Assembly: GCA_002842855.1 (NCBI GenBank)
Contig: PHEE01000014.1
Location: 25,957 to 89,956 of the forward strand
DNA from: Alphaproteobacteria bacterium HGW-Alphaproteobacteria-4
GTDB lineage: Bacteria > Pseudomonadota > Alphaproteobacteria > Rhodobacterales > Rhodobacteraceae
Reading direction: 5' to 3'
Length of the DNA: 64,000 nt
In this document: in pieces, positions 28,735 through 37,605 of the stretch
How the letters are laid out: each line of letters opens with the position of its first letter
Numbering within the stretch: the first letter of the stretch is position 1
Program-made: the position numbers and the translations under genes
The notes under the pieces: generated by a model
Database searches by the model: none
The model's input: the letters and a program-made list of their open reading frames with translations, nothing else
What the model was told of the DNA's origin: nothing

Positions 28735-29019
28735 ATGAAAACGCTCATCGCCCTCGCATTGCTGGTGGCAGCCGCCAGCCCCGCCCATGCTGCCTGTTAT
28801 GCCGATTACAAGGCCAAGCAGGACGCCCCCCTGCGGCTGCACTACGGTGTGGCCGAGCTTTCCGACGCCGCCTGCGGGTCGGCGCAGGCCGCTGCGGCGG
28901 CGCTTGCGCCCCGCCTTGCGCAAAACGGCTGGACGCTGCTCAACATTCTCTCCATCTTCGGACCCGAAGGGCTGGAGCAGAGGAAAGACAGTGCCGGGTC
29001 GAATTACCTCCGTTACTGA
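28735..29019 (+). CDS. Small exported protein with two cysteines, unknown
   Basis: 94 aa. A clear signal peptide (residues 1-19, ending AHA) precedes a short domain with cysteines near residues 21 and 47 and the segment RLAQNGWTLLNILSIFG. No known motif is recognised. Its 3' end overlaps the start of the membrane winged-helix gene by 29 nt, so the two are likely translated together. Confidence 0.65.
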   Translation: MKTLIALALLVAAASPAHAACYADYKAKQDAPLRLHYGVAELSDAACGSAQAAAAALAPRLAQNGWTLLNILSIFGPEGLEQRKDSAGSNYLRY

Positions 29020-29695
29020 CAGCCTGCGCAGCGGCAGCCGCGCGGTGGTCTGGGGCATTGGCGCCGTTGTGGCCATACTCGCCGCTGCGGCGGTGGGCCT
29101 GTTCCTGTCGCTTCCCGATGCAAATGCCTTCAACGCACGTGTTGAGCGCATCTTCATGGAAAACGACGCGCTTACCGGCGCAGGCGAGGTGCGGTTGCTC
29201 GAGGTGCTGGCGCAATCTGGCACCTCGTTTTCCGAGGTGTTGTCCAGCTACCGTATCATCATCTTCATTCTGTTGCTTTTCGCCGCAGCGCTGCTTATCG
29301 CGGCGCTGGTGTTTCTGTTGATGATCGTGGCGCTCAACCGCCGAATGGTCGAGATTCAGCGCGCCGGTATCGAGGTGCGCAGCCTGACCATCGCGCGCGC
29401 CGAAAACGCGGTGATCCTGAACGACATGGCATTTACCCTAACCCCGGCCGCGATCGAAACGCTGGCGGTGCTGGCCGAGGCGCGGATGGATGACGACGTG
29501 CTTTCGGGGGCCGAGATCGAGGCAGTGATTTCGGGTCGCTCCGCCGCCGATTGCGACGAATCGGCAGGTGCCACGCGCATCAAACGGCTGCGCGATGCCT
29601 TGGGCAACCAGTTGGTGACCGAACTTCTTGTGCGCAACATTACCCGCAAGGGGTACATGCTCGCCGTCGACAAATCCGCGATCCGGATGACCTGA
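28991..29695 (+). CDS. Membrane protein with cytoplasmic C-terminal winged helix, putative regulator
   Basis: 234 aa from a GTG at 28991 with AGGAAAG just upstream. TM1 spans about residues 18-41, a short periplasmic loop follows (42-87), and TM2 spans 88-115, which places the C-terminus in the cytoplasm. Residues 139-229 look like an OmpR/PhoB-type winged helix: FTLTPAAIETLAVLAE, VLSGAEIEAVI, ATRIKRLRDALG as recognition helix and ITRKGYMLAVD as the wing. Membrane regulators such as ToxR and CadC have the reverse order, DNA-binding domain first. I infer a membrane-anchored transcription factor; no target can be named. The gene ends 8 bp before tRNA-Arg. Confidence 0.7.
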   Translation: MPGRITSVTDSLRSGSRAVVWGIGAVVAILAAAAVGLFLSLPDANAFNARVERIFMENDALTGAGEVRLLEVLAQSGTSFSEVLSSYRIIIFILLLFAAALLIAALVFLLMIVALNRRMVEIQRAGIEVRSLTIARAENAVILNDMAFTLTPAAIETLAVLAEARMDDDVLSGAEIEAVISGRSAADCDESAGATRIKRLRDALGNQLVTELLVRNITRKGYMLAVDKSAIRMT

Positions 29696-29703
29696 CAGCG
29701 GGC

Positions 29704-29779
29704 TGGTGACCCCGGATGGATTCGAACCATCGACCTGCCGCTTAGGAGGCGGCCGCTCTATCCCCTGAGCTACGGGGCC
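29704..29779 (-). tRNA. tRNA-Arg (anticodon CCT)
   Basis: Reading the minus strand, a complete cloverleaf is present: acceptor GGCCCCG pairs with CGGGGTC (one G-T pair), D stem GCTC/GAGC, anticodon stem GCCGC/GCGGC with loop CTCCTAA (anticodon CCT, reading AGG), and T arm GATGG-TTCGAAT-CCATC. CCA is encoded at the 3' end. No integrase or repeat is found next to it, so there is no sign that it serves as an attachment site. Confidence 0.96.
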
Positions 29780-29977
29780 AATTGCGCCTTAATGCGGGCA
29801 ATCGGCGCTGCGCGCAAGCAGGGTTGCGGGTTTTTACCAAGCAAGAAAGTTGCGCAATATGATGCCGCGGTTACCATTCTTTCCGCGTTAGCGATAACAT
29901 CATGGGACGCAGATACTTGCACTGGCGAAAGCTTTGGCGCTAAGCATGAAGAAACCCCAGCTTGAAAGGTTCGCCGC
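29780..29977. other. Promoter-bearing gap between tRNA-Arg and the LacI-family gene
   Basis: 198 bp that must hold the tRNA promoter (leftward) and the promoter of the LacI-family gene (rightward). It is more AT-rich than its surroundings. No clear palindromic operator stands out. Confidence 0.5.
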
Positions 29978-31009
29978 GTGACTCGCACCCCGCTCGACCC
30001 CCGCCGACCACTTACGCTGCGCGACGTATCCGAAGCCTCGGGCGTTTCGGAAATGACCGTCAGCCGGGTGCTTCGCAACCGTGGCGACGTGTCTGATGCC
30101 ACCCGCGCAAAAGTGCTCGAGGCCGCGCAGAGGCTTGGCTATGTGCCGAACAAGATCGCGGGCGCGCTGGCCAGCCAGCGCGTCAACTTGGTTGCGGTCA
30201 TCATCCCATCGCTTTCGAACCTCGTTTTTCCCGACGTTCTCGGCGGCATTTCCGAGGTGCTGGAGGATACCGGGCTGCAACCGGTTGTCGGGGTGACGAA
30301 GTATTCGCCGCAACGCGAAGAATCGATTCTGTACGAAATGCTTTCGTGGCGTCCCTCGGGCGTCATTATCGCGGGGCTTGAACACACGCCCGCTGCGCGC
30401 TCGATGCTGGAAAACGCTGGCATCCCGATTGTCGAGATCATGGATTCCGATGGCAAGGGTGTAGATTCGGTGGTGGGTATCTCGCACCGCCGCGCCGGGC
30501 GCGAGATGGCGGCCGCGATCGTGGCTGCGGGCTACAAGCGGATCGCATTTCTTGGCACCAAGATGCCAGATGACCACCGTGCCCGAAAACGGCTGGAAGG
30601 GTTTATCGAAGGTCTGGCGAAAGCGGGTCTGGAGCTGGTGGATTCAGTCTTTTATTCCGGTGGGTCAGCGCTCTTGAAGGGGCGCGAGATGACAAAGGCG
30701 GTTCTGAAGCGCCATCCGGAAATTGATTTTCTGTATTACTCCAATGACATGATCGGCGCGGGCGGGCTGCTGTGGTGCCTTGAAAATGGCTACGATGTGC
30801 CGGGCAAATTGGGGCTGGCGGGGTTCAACGGGGTTGATCTGCTCGACGGTTTGCCGCGCAGACTGGCGACAATGGATGCCTGCCGCCATGAGATCGGCAT
30901 CAGGGCCGCTGAGATCATCGCCGGGCGCAGCCATTCGGGGCAAATCGGCGGCGAGGTGGTGGAACTTACGCCGGTGCTGCAACCGGGCGACACAATTCGA
31001 AAAAGATAG
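29978..31009 (+). CDS. LacI family transcriptional regulator (GntR-like subgroup)
   Basis: 343 aa, GTG start. The N-terminal helix-turn-helix is TLRDVSEASGVSEMTVSRV (residues 13-31), followed by the hinge helix NKIAGALASQR and a periplasmic-binding-protein-like domain with the VAVIIPSLSNLVFPDVL start. The C-terminal LGLAGFNGVDLLDGLP region resembles gluconate repressor GntR of E. coli, so a sugar acid effector is plausible. No transport or sugar catabolic genes are adjacent, so its targets cannot be inferred. Confidence 0.92.
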   Translation: MTRTPLDPRRPLTLRDVSEASGVSEMTVSRVLRNRGDVSDATRAKVLEAAQRLGYVPNKIAGALASQRVNLVAVIIPSLSNLVFPDVLGGISEVLEDTGLQPVVGVTKYSPQREESILYEMLSWRPSGVIIAGLEHTPAARSMLENAGIPIVEIMDSDGKGVDSVVGISHRRAGREMAAAIVAAGYKRIAFLGTKMPDDHRARKRLEGFIEGLAKAGLELVDSVFYSGGSALLKGREMTKAVLKRHPEIDFLYYSNDMIGAGGLLWCLENGYDVPGKLGLAGFNGVDLLDGLPRRLATMDACRHEIGIRAAEIIAGRSHSGQIGGEVVELTPVLQPGDTIRKR

Positions 31010-31076
31010 GGCGCTTTCCGCCCCATTCTGGCCCTTGGCCCGTTCACCCGAGGGTGCCTTTCAAAGAAGAAGCCGA

Positions 31077-31601
31077 TCAGGCTTTCGGTCGGAAGGCCTT
31101 GATGCGCGCCGGGTCGGTATCGATGCGGCCTGCGCCGATCAGATCGAGGCAATAGGGCACAGCGGCGAAAACGGCATCAAGACAGGTGGCGATGGCCGCG
31201 GGTTTGCCGGGAAGCGTGATGATCAGGCTTTTGCCCGCGATGCCAGCGCTCTGGCGAGACAGGATGGCGGTCGGTACTTCGCGCAAGCTTGCGCGGCGCA
31301 TTTCTTCGCCAAAACCGGCGAGCTCCTTTTCAACCACGTCTGCAACTCCCTCGGGGGTTTCGTCGCGGGGTGCGGGGCCGGTGCCGCCGGTGACAAGAAT
31401 CAGATCGGCACCCTCGGCAACAAGTCGGCGCAGCGTCGCGGCGACGCTGGCGCGGCCATCGGGGATGATGTCGCGGGTGATGGACAAAGGCGAAGTCACC
31501 ACACCGCCTAGCCAGGCTTCAGCTGCCGGGCCGCCCTTGTCCTCGTATTCACCGCGGCTGGCGCGGTCGGAAACGGTGACAATTGCGGCCCGCGCCGTCA
31601 T
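31077..31601 (-). CDS. mogA: Molybdopterin adenylyltransferase MogA/MoaB
   Basis: 174 aa. The MoCF-biosynthesis motif [13 protein letters not shown] is near residue 70 and the [20 protein letters not shown] segment near 112. The enzyme adenylates molybdopterin before molybdenum insertion. Its ATG overlaps the argG stop (ATGA), so it is transcribed from the argG side. Together with moaD and moaE (55.3-56.0 kb) and the formate dehydrogenase genes at the right edge it shows that this organism makes and uses molybdenum cofactor. Confidence 0.93.
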   Translation of the reverse strand: MTARAAIVTVSDRASRGEYEDKGGPAAEAWLGGVVTSPLSITRDIIPDGRASVAATLRRLVAEGADLILVTGGTGPAPRDETPEGVADVVEKELAGFGEEMRRASLREVPTAILSRQSAGIAGKSLIITLPGKPAAIATCLDAVFAAVPYCLDLIGAGRIDTDPARIKAFRPKA

Positions 31602-32824
31602 TTCTTTACCCGCGCGTTGCGCGTGGCGATCAATTTCAGGCGCAGCGCGTTGAGATGGATAAAGCCTGCGGCGTCTTTCTGGTCATAGGCGCCGGCGTCG
31701 TCTTCAAAGGTCACATGGGCCTCGGAGTACAGGCTGTTTTCGGACCAGCGCGCAACGGTGCGCGCGGCGCCTTTGTAAAGCTTGACCCGCACGGTGCCGC
31801 TGACATGTTCCTGGCTCTTGTCGATCAGCGCTTGCAGCATTTCGCGTTCAGGCGAATACCAAAAGCCGTTGTAGATGAGTTCGGCATAGCGCGGCATGAT
31901 CGAATCCTTGAGATGCCCCGAGCCTGCATCAAGGGTTATCTGCTCGATACCGCGGTGCGCCTCAAGCAGGATCGTGCCGCCGGGGGTTTCGTAGATGCCC
32001 CGCGATTTCATACCGACGAAGCGGTTTTCGACCAGATCAAGTCGGCCGACACCATGCTTGCCGCCAAGCTCGTTCAGCCTAGTCAGAATGGTGGCGGGCG
32101 ACATCGCCTTGCCGTCGATTGCCACCGCGTCGCCCCGCTCAAAGGTGATCTCTACCATCTCGGGCGTATCGGGTGCGTCTTCCGGGTTTACCGTGCGCTG
32201 ATACACATAATCGGGCGCCTCGTTCGCCGGGTTTTCCAGCGCCTTGCCCTCAGACGAGGTGTGCAGCAGATTCGCATCGACCGAAAAGGGGGCCTCACCG
32301 CGTTTGTCCTTTGCGATCGGAATCTGGTTCGCTTCGGCAAACTGCAACAACTTGGTGCGCGAGGTCAGATCCCAAAGCCGCCAAGGGGCGATGACCTGAA
32401 TATGCGGGTTGAGCGCATAGGCGCAGAGCTCAAAGCGCACCTGATCATTGCCTTTGCCAGTTGCGCCGTGCGCCACCGCATCGGCGCCGCATTCTTCGGC
32501 GATGCGCACAAGATGCTTGGAAATAAGCGGGCGCGCAATTGAAGTGCCGAGCAGGTAGAGCCCCTCATAAAGGGCATTGGCGCGGAACATCGGAAACACG
32601 AAATCGCGCACGAATTCTTCGCGCACGTCGATGATGTGGATGTTCTCGGGCTTGATGCCCAAAAGCAGCGCTTTCGCCCGCGCCGGTTCCAGTTCCTCGC
32701 CCTGACCAAGGTCGGCGGTAAAGGTCACCACCTCGCAGCCATATTCGGTTTGCAGCCATTTCAGGATGATAGAGGTGTCTAGGCCGCCCGAGTAGGCGAG
32801 CACAACTTTTTTGGGTGCGGACAT
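31598..32824 (-). CDS. argG: Argininosuccinate synthase
   Basis: 408 aa, normal length. The ATP pyrophosphatase motif [15 protein letters not shown] is at residues 9-23, with [13 protein letters not shown] and [18 protein letters not shown] further on. ArgG condenses citrulline and aspartate to argininosuccinate in arginine synthesis. It is first in a two-gene leftward unit with mogA. Confidence 0.97.
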   Translation of the reverse strand: MSAPKKVVLAYSGGLDTSIILKWLQTEYGCEVVTFTADLGQGEELEPARAKALLLGIKPENIHIIDVREEFVRDFVFPMFRANALYEGLYLLGTSIARPLISKHLVRIAEECGADAVAHGATGKGNDQVRFELCAYALNPHIQVIAPWRLWDLTSRTKLLQFAEANQIPIAKDKRGEAPFSVDANLLHTSSEGKALENPANEAPDYVYQRTVNPEDAPDTPEMVEITFERGDAVAIDGKAMSPATILTRLNELGGKHGVGRLDLVENRFVGMKSRGIYETPGGTILLEAHRGIEQITLDAGSGHLKDSIMPRYAELIYNGFWYSPEREMLQALIDKSQEHVSGTVRVKLYKGAARTVARWSENSLYSEAHVTFEDDAGAYDQKDAAGFIHLNALRLKLIATRNARVKK

Positions 32825-32896
32825 GGGGGCCTCTGCGCAAAGGGTTCCGATTTCGGGTCGGTTTATTGGGTTTTGCGCAGGGCGGCAAGGGTGCGT

Positions 32897-32925
32897 GCCG
32901 GGGCGGCACCCAGCGCCGCCCCGGC
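32897..32925. other. 11-bp GC hairpin between argG and the downstream-facing secreted protein gene
   Basis: GCCGGGGCGGC-ACCCAGC-GCCGCCCCGGC, a perfect 11-bp stem, seven bases past the stop of the 32932-33813 gene. No T-tract follows on either strand. It probably ends or stabilises that gene's transcript before argG. Confidence 0.6.
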
Positions 32926-32931
32926 CAGCGA

Positions 32932-33813
32932 TCAGTAGGTAACTGCCGGCGGCAGGCCTTCGCCCGACCCGGCTGCCTCGGCCTCGACGAGGCCCAGTTG
33001 CGCACGCAGGAATGCAAGGGCTTCGGGCGAAAGCGCGCGCCCATTGGTGGCGGCAAGAAGGGCCTCGGCCTCGGCAGCCTCGGCGGCCGCTTGCGCGGCG
33101 GCTGCTTGCGCCGCAGCGTCTGCTGCGGCAATTGCCGCGGCGTCGGCGGCCAGAATCTGATCCGCCAGCGTGGCAATTGCTTCTTCGTGCCCAAGGGCGT
33201 CGGAAAGTTCGGCGGTGAGCGCCGCAAGATCTTCCGCATAGGTCAACGAGGCCGAATCAAGCGCGTTGATATCGGCTTCGATGGCAGCCGAGGTGCGGCC
33301 CGCGTAGGTATCGAGCAACGCCTGGCGTTCAGCTTGCAGCAGCAGCAACGCGGCCTCGGCATCCGCGGCATTGGCGGCAGTTTTGCCGGCCAAAGCTGCA
33401 ACGGCCAGCGCTTCGCCAACCGCGACCCGATAGGATTCGATCCGGCCTACCTGGCTTTTGGGGGCGGCGTTGGCAAAGGCCTGGGCGCTGGCATGATAGG
33501 CATTTAGCCCCTTGAGTTCCGAGGCCATTGCCCCGGTGTCGGACTTGCCGCCACGGTTGCCGCTGTTGCCTCTGTCCTCAGCGGCGCCATTGCCGCCTCG
33601 GTTGCCGTTGTCGCCACTGTTCCCTTGTGCACCGGTGGGTTCCTCGCGCTCGGGCCGGTTGCCCCGATCTGCGCCATTGTCGCCTTTCGCCTCGCTTTTT
33701 TCATTTTTGGCAAATGCAGGGCCGGCGCCGAACACAGTGCCGGGCAACGTTGGCATCATCATGAGCGCCGCAACTGCGGCGGCAATCGAAAATCTGGCTA
33801 AGACAAGCTTCAT
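32932..33813 (-). CDS. Secreted Gly/Asn-rich and Ala-rich helical protein, unknown
   Basis: 293 aa. A long signal peptide (about residues 1-35, ending GPAFA) precedes a low-complexity Lys/Asp/Asn/Gly segment (about 36-93) with short [16 protein letters not shown] repeats, and then an Ala-rich helical region with many AEA and ADA repeats. No enzyme motif or anchor is seen. Such proteins occur sporadically in Rhodobacteraceae; the function is unknown. The gene is divergent from ilvA with 187 bp between the starts. Confidence 0.65.
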   Translation of the reverse strand: MKLVLARFSIAAAVAALMMMPTLPGTVFGAGPAFAKNEKSEAKGDNGADRGNRPEREEPTGAQGNSGDNGNRGGNGAAEDRGNSGNRGGKSDTGAMASELKGLNAYHASAQAFANAAPKSQVGRIESYRVAVGEALAVAALAGKTAANAADAEAALLLLQAERQALLDTYAGRTSAAIEADINALDSASLTYAEDLAALTAELSDALGHEEAIATLADQILAADAAAIAAADAAAQAAAAQAAAEAAEAEALLAATNGRALSPEALAFLRAQLGLVEAEAAGSGEGLPPAVTY

Positions 33814-34000
33814 TACAAACCCCCATAAGGTTTTTCATCCGGCGGCGCGGCCGCTCGGCGTCTTTCATGCAGCATCTCTGGGGCAGAACTGTGGCAAAGG
33901 GCACCCATTCTTTTTCGTGCAGGCGAAGAACCGCCGCGCGCGCCGCTTGACAGCCGGGCCTGAAACTGGCGCAAGGGCTGCACCCAGACAGGATCGCGCC

Positions 34001-35248
34001 ATGACCCGTTTTTCAGATGCAGCGCTTGCCGCAACCGCCGCGCTGCGTGCAGTGTTCGACCCCACGCCGTTGCAGCGCAACGACCATTTGTCGGCGCGCT
34101 ATGGTGCCGAGATCTGGCTGAAGCGTGAAGACCTTGCCCCCGTGCGCAGCTACAAGCTTCGTGGCGCTTTCAATGCGATGCGCAAGGTGCGCGCAGCAAA
34201 CCCTGGGCAGGGGCATTTTGTCTGCGCGAGTGCCGGAAACCATGCGCAGGGCGTGGCCTTTGCCTGCCGTCATTTCGGGGTGCGGGGGACCATCTTCATG
34301 CCGGTCACCACGCCACAGCAGAAGATTGACAAAACCCGCACCTTTGGTGGCGATGCCATCGAAATCGTGCTGACAGGCGACTACTTCGACCAAACCCTTG
34401 CTGCGAGCCAGCGGTTCTGTGCCGACGTGGGTGCGCAGTATCTTTCGCCGTTCGATGATGCGGACGTGATTGAGGGGCAGGCCTCGGTGGCCGTGGAAAT
34501 GCTGGACCAACTTGGCCGCGCACCCGATCTGGTGATCTTGCCGGTTGGCGGGGGCGGGCTTGCGGCTGGGGTGACAGGCTATTTGCGCGAGGCGGCGCCC
34601 GCGGTCGATTTCCGCTTTGTCGAACCTCTGGGCGGCGCAAGCCTTGCGGCAGCCCTGGCAGCGGGTGCACCGGTGACGCTAAAGAAGGTCAACAGTTTCG
34701 TTGATGGTGCCGCCGTCGCCCGGATCGGTGCATTGCCGTTTTCGCGCCTTGCTTGGGTGCGCCCTGATCAGGTGCTGCTTGCGCCCGAGGACCGCATTTG
34801 CATCACCATGCTGGAAATGCTGAACGTCGAGGGCATCGTGCTTGAACCCGCCGGCGCGCTCTCGGTCGATGTACTGCCCGAACTTGCGGCAGAAATCGTT
34901 GGCAAGACCGTGGTCTGCGTCACTTCGGGGGGAAACTTTGATTTTGAACGGTTGCCCGAAGTCAAAGAGCGCGCGCAACGATTTGCCGGGTTGAAGAAAT
35001 ACTTCATTCTGCGCATGCCGCAGCGCCCCGGAGCGCTGCGCGAGTTTTTGGCCATGCTTGGCCCCGAAGATGATATTGCCCGGTTCGAGTACCTCAAGAA
35101 ATCAGCGCGCAACTTTGGATCGGCGCTGATCGGCATCGAAACCAAGGCCGCGGAGAATTTCATCGCGCTGACCAGGCAACTCGACTCGGCCGGTTTCAGT
35201 TACCGCGACATTACCGATGACGAGGCGCTGGCCGAGTTTCTGGTTTAG
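34001..35248 (+). CDS. ilvA: Threonine ammonia-lyase (threonine dehydratase)
   Basis: 415 aa from the ATG at 34001, preceded by AGGA; the frame is open upstream but that part is not protein-like. The PLP lysine is K52 in VRSYKLRGAF, SAGNHAQGVA and the PLP-phosphate loop PVGGGGLAAGV follow. A C-terminal domain of about 80 residues (KYFILRMPQRPGALREFLAML) is an ACT-like regulatory unit, single rather than double as in E. coli IlvA. The enzyme makes 2-oxobutanoate for isoleucine. Its stop interlocks with that of the convergent HPt gene. Confidence 0.94.
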   Translation: MTRFSDAALAATAALRAVFDPTPLQRNDHLSARYGAEIWLKREDLAPVRSYKLRGAFNAMRKVRAANPGQGHFVCASAGNHAQGVAFACRHFGVRGTIFMPVTTPQQKIDKTRTFGGDAIEIVLTGDYFDQTLAASQRFCADVGAQYLSPFDDADVIEGQASVAVEMLDQLGRAPDLVILPVGGGGLAAGVTGYLREAAPAVDFRFVEPLGGASLAAALAAGAPVTLKKVNSFVDGAAVARIGALPFSRLAWVRPDQVLLAPEDRICITMLEMLNVEGIVLEPAGALSVDVLPELAAEIVGKTVVCVTSGGNFDFERLPEVKERAQRFAGLKKYFILRMPQRPGALREFLAMLGPEDDIARFEYLKKSARNFGSALIGIETKAAENFIALTRQLDSAGFSYRDITDDEALAEFLV

Positions 35249-35589
35249 GCAACGCGGCTGCCGCCAAGCGCACAGAACTCGCCCACCCGTGCCATGAATG
35301 CCTCTTTCGAGGCGCCATAGATGGCGATCACTTCTGTTACATTCACCTCCGCGCCCCGCCCCGCAGCAGCTTTGCGCTCGCCTTCCTGACAGGCAGCGCC
35401 GAAGGCGACAAACCCAAGGTTCCACGCGCTGCCCTTGAGAAAATGCAGGGCGTCTTCAAGCTTTTCGGGCTGGGCGCCGAGGCGCATCACCACTGCTTCG
35501 ACCTCGTCAAGAAACAGCTCCAGCACCTCCGCAAAGCCATCTTCGCCGATCTCGTCGCGCAGTTCCGTTATGCGTGCCCAGTCAATCAT
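35245..35589 (-). CDS. HPt domain phosphotransfer protein
   Basis: 114 aa from the ATG at 35587-35589. The phosphoacceptor is probably H49 in ALHFLKGSAWNLGF, the HPt signature HxLKGSA. The protein is a single four-helix HPt domain without kinase or receiver parts, so it would relay phosphate from a hybrid histidine kinase. It is divergent from a receiver-PP2C phosphatase gene, which is the obvious candidate partner. Its TAA stop overlaps the ilvA stop. Confidence 0.85.
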   Translation of the reverse strand: MIDWARITELRDEIGEDGFAEVLELFLDEVEAVVMRLGAQPEKLEDALHFLKGSAWNLGFVAFGAACQEGERKAAAGRGAEVNVTEVIAIYGASKEAFMARVGEFCALGGSRVA

Positions 35590-35739
35590 CGCAATCTCCA
35601 CCAACCGAAAACCTTCACCGCATGCGACGCTAGACGCGATACCTTGCCGAATGCTTAAACGGCGAATTTGTCGGAAGTTCACCACACGTTAAGTGCCGCA
35701 GGGTTAGCGTCGGTGCGTTGCAGAGTTCAGGGTGATTTC

Positions 35740-37023
35740 TTGCCGCAAACGCCGAACAGTGCGCCGGGGCTGCCGGGCGCCGCGCTGGAAACCCAGGGCC
35801 GCCGGGTTCTGGTTGTCGATGACAGCCGGATGCAGCGCCGCATTCTGGCCGCGCAACTGGCGCGGGCGGGCTACAAGGTGCTTGAAGCCGCGACCGGCGA
35901 AGAGGCGATGCAGATATGCGCCAGCGCCCCGGTCGATCTGATCCTGTCAGATTGGGTCATGCCCGGCATGTCGGGCCTCGATTTCTGCCGGGCTTTCCGC
36001 GCCATGCCGCGTGATGGCTACGGCTATTTCATTCTACTCACGTCCAAGACCGAAAAGGGCGAGGTGGCGCAAGGCCTGCAAAGCGGCGCTGACGATTTTC
36101 TCGCCAAACCCGTCAACGGCGATGAGCTTCGCGCCCGCCTGGCGGCAGGCGAGCGCATCTTGCGCATGGAAGCGGAACTCAAGGCAAAGAACCGTTTGGT
36201 CAGCGCCACGCTGGATGAACTGCAGCGCGTCTACGATTCCGTCGGCCGCGACCTGTGCGAAGCGCAGAAACTTCAGCAAAGCCTTTTAAAGGAACGCCAC
36301 CGCAGCTTTGGCAGTGCCGAGGTGTCGCTTTTGCTGCGCCCTTCGGGCCATGTCGGCGGCGATCTGGTCGGGTATTTCCCGATCAACGCGCGGCGCGTCG
36401 GCCTGTTTGGCATCGACGTTTCCGGCCACGGAATAACTTCGGCGCTGATGACGGCACGGTTGGCAGGCTATCTTTCAGGCTCGTCTCCCGAACAGAATAT
36501 CGCGCTGGTGCAGACCGAATACGGCATCTATGACGCCCGGCCGCCGCATGAACTTGCCGCCTATCTGAACTCTCTCGTGCTAGAGGAAATGCAGACCGAA
36601 AGTTATTTCACGTTGATCTACGCCGATGTCGATCTGATCAACGGCAAGGTCGAGATGGTGCAGGCCGGGCACCCGCACCCGGCCGTGCAGCGCGCGGATG
36701 GGACGGTCGAATATCTGGGTCGGGGCGGCTTGCCCGTGGGGCTTATCGAGGGCGCGGAGTTTGACAGTTTTTTCACGACGCTTCAGCCCGGCGACCGGCT
36801 GTTTCTGATGTCGGACGGTATCACCGAGGCAGAAGACCAGCGCGGCACGCTTCTTGGCGAAACCGGATTGCGCGAAATCATGGTGCGCAGCGCAGCGCTG
36901 CGAGGCGAAGCATTTCTCGAGAGCCTGATGTGGGACCTGAACGCGTTCGCCGGAGGGGACTTGGGCGACGATGTCTCGGCGGTGTTCTTCGAGTATGATG
37001 GCGCTAAGGAAAACGTGGGTTAG
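35740..37023 (+). CDS. Receiver-PP2C fusion, RsbU-type serine phosphatase
   Basis: About 427 aa from a TTG at 35740 with CAGGGTGA upstream; an earlier in-frame TTG at 35668 would add 24 residues, so the start is uncertain. The receiver domain starts at VLVVDDSRMQ, with the phospho-Asp in LSDWVMPGMSG and the conserved lysine in FLAKPV. A helical linker leads to a PP2C/SpoIIE domain with GHVGGD, DVSGHG, SDGITEAED and GDDVSAV metal-binding motifs. Such proteins dephosphorylate anti-sigma-antagonist proteins in response to phosphorylation. The HPt gene beside it probably feeds the receiver. Confidence 0.88.
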   Translation: MPQTPNSAPGLPGAALETQGRRVLVVDDSRMQRRILAAQLARAGYKVLEAATGEEAMQICASAPVDLILSDWVMPGMSGLDFCRAFRAMPRDGYGYFILLTSKTEKGEVAQGLQSGADDFLAKPVNGDELRARLAAGERILRMEAELKAKNRLVSATLDELQRVYDSVGRDLCEAQKLQQSLLKERHRSFGSAEVSLLLRPSGHVGGDLVGYFPINARRVGLFGIDVSGHGITSALMTARLAGYLSGSSPEQNIALVQTEYGIYDARPPHELAAYLNSLVLEEMQTESYFTLIYADVDLINGKVEMVQAGHPHPAVQRADGTVEYLGRGGLPVGLIEGAEFDSFFTTLQPGDRLFLMSDGITEAEDQRGTLLGETGLREIMVRSAALRGEAFLESLMWDLNAFAGGDLGDDVSAVFFEYDGAKENVG

Positions 37024-37073
37024 CAGGCCCCTGCGCGGGGTGTCATCCCAGACAGACACGCGCTGCAAAGTGT

Positions 37074-37517
37074 TCAGACCTGCCCAAGGGCCACTTGCAT
37101 AAAGTGCCGGTCACCGGCGTTGCCGAGTATTGCGGCGGCGGCATCGGCCCTTAGCCAGACCGCGCGATGGCCCGGCTCGCTCGGCTGCGCCAGGCGGCGG
37201 GTCGGGCGGGCAAGGTAGATTGTGCAGATCTTTTCCGCCCAGCGGTCGTATTCGGGCATGTAGGCAAAACGGCGGAAGGCGCCAATGCGGCGGGGGGCGG
37301 CAATACCCCAGCCAGTTTCTTCGAACACCTCGCGGCGAAGCGCGCGCAGCGGGCTCTCGCCCGGGTCGATGCCGCCGCCCGGCAATTGATACTCTGCGCG
37401 CGGCTCGGCCTGATGTGTCAGCAAGACGCGGTTACCAAGCAAGAGCACCGCATAGGCGCCGGCCCGCAACCGATAGATTTGCCCGCGCCGGACCGGCTCG
37501 CCAAATCTGCGGATCAT
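37074..37517 (-). CDS. NUDIX hydrolase
   Basis: 147 aa. The Nudix box is complete (GGGIDPGESPLRALRREVFEETGW, residues about 47-70). The protein begins with basic residues and has no other domain. Substrate is unknown; Nudix enzymes cleave nucleoside diphosphates linked to another moiety. It is transcribed leftward and is divergent from hslO with 88 bp between starts. Confidence 0.9.
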   Translation of the reverse strand: MIRRFGEPVRRGQIYRLRAGAYAVLLLGNRVLLTHQAEPRAEYQLPGGGIDPGESPLRALRREVFEETGWGIAAPRRIGAFRRFAYMPEYDRWAEKICTIYLARPTRRLAQPSEPGHRAVWLRADAAAAILGNAGDRHFMQVALGQV

Positions 37518-37605
37518 GCATTTCCCCTTGGCAGCGCGGCGTCAGCCCCCATATAGGCGCGGTATGCCAGCCCTTGGCGTGCAATGAAACCCCCGAGGCC
37601 CTCAC

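Noticed and set aside
29704..29977. tRNA-Arg as a genomic island attachment site
   Set aside because: No integrase, direct repeat of the tRNA end or foreign genes are found beside it.
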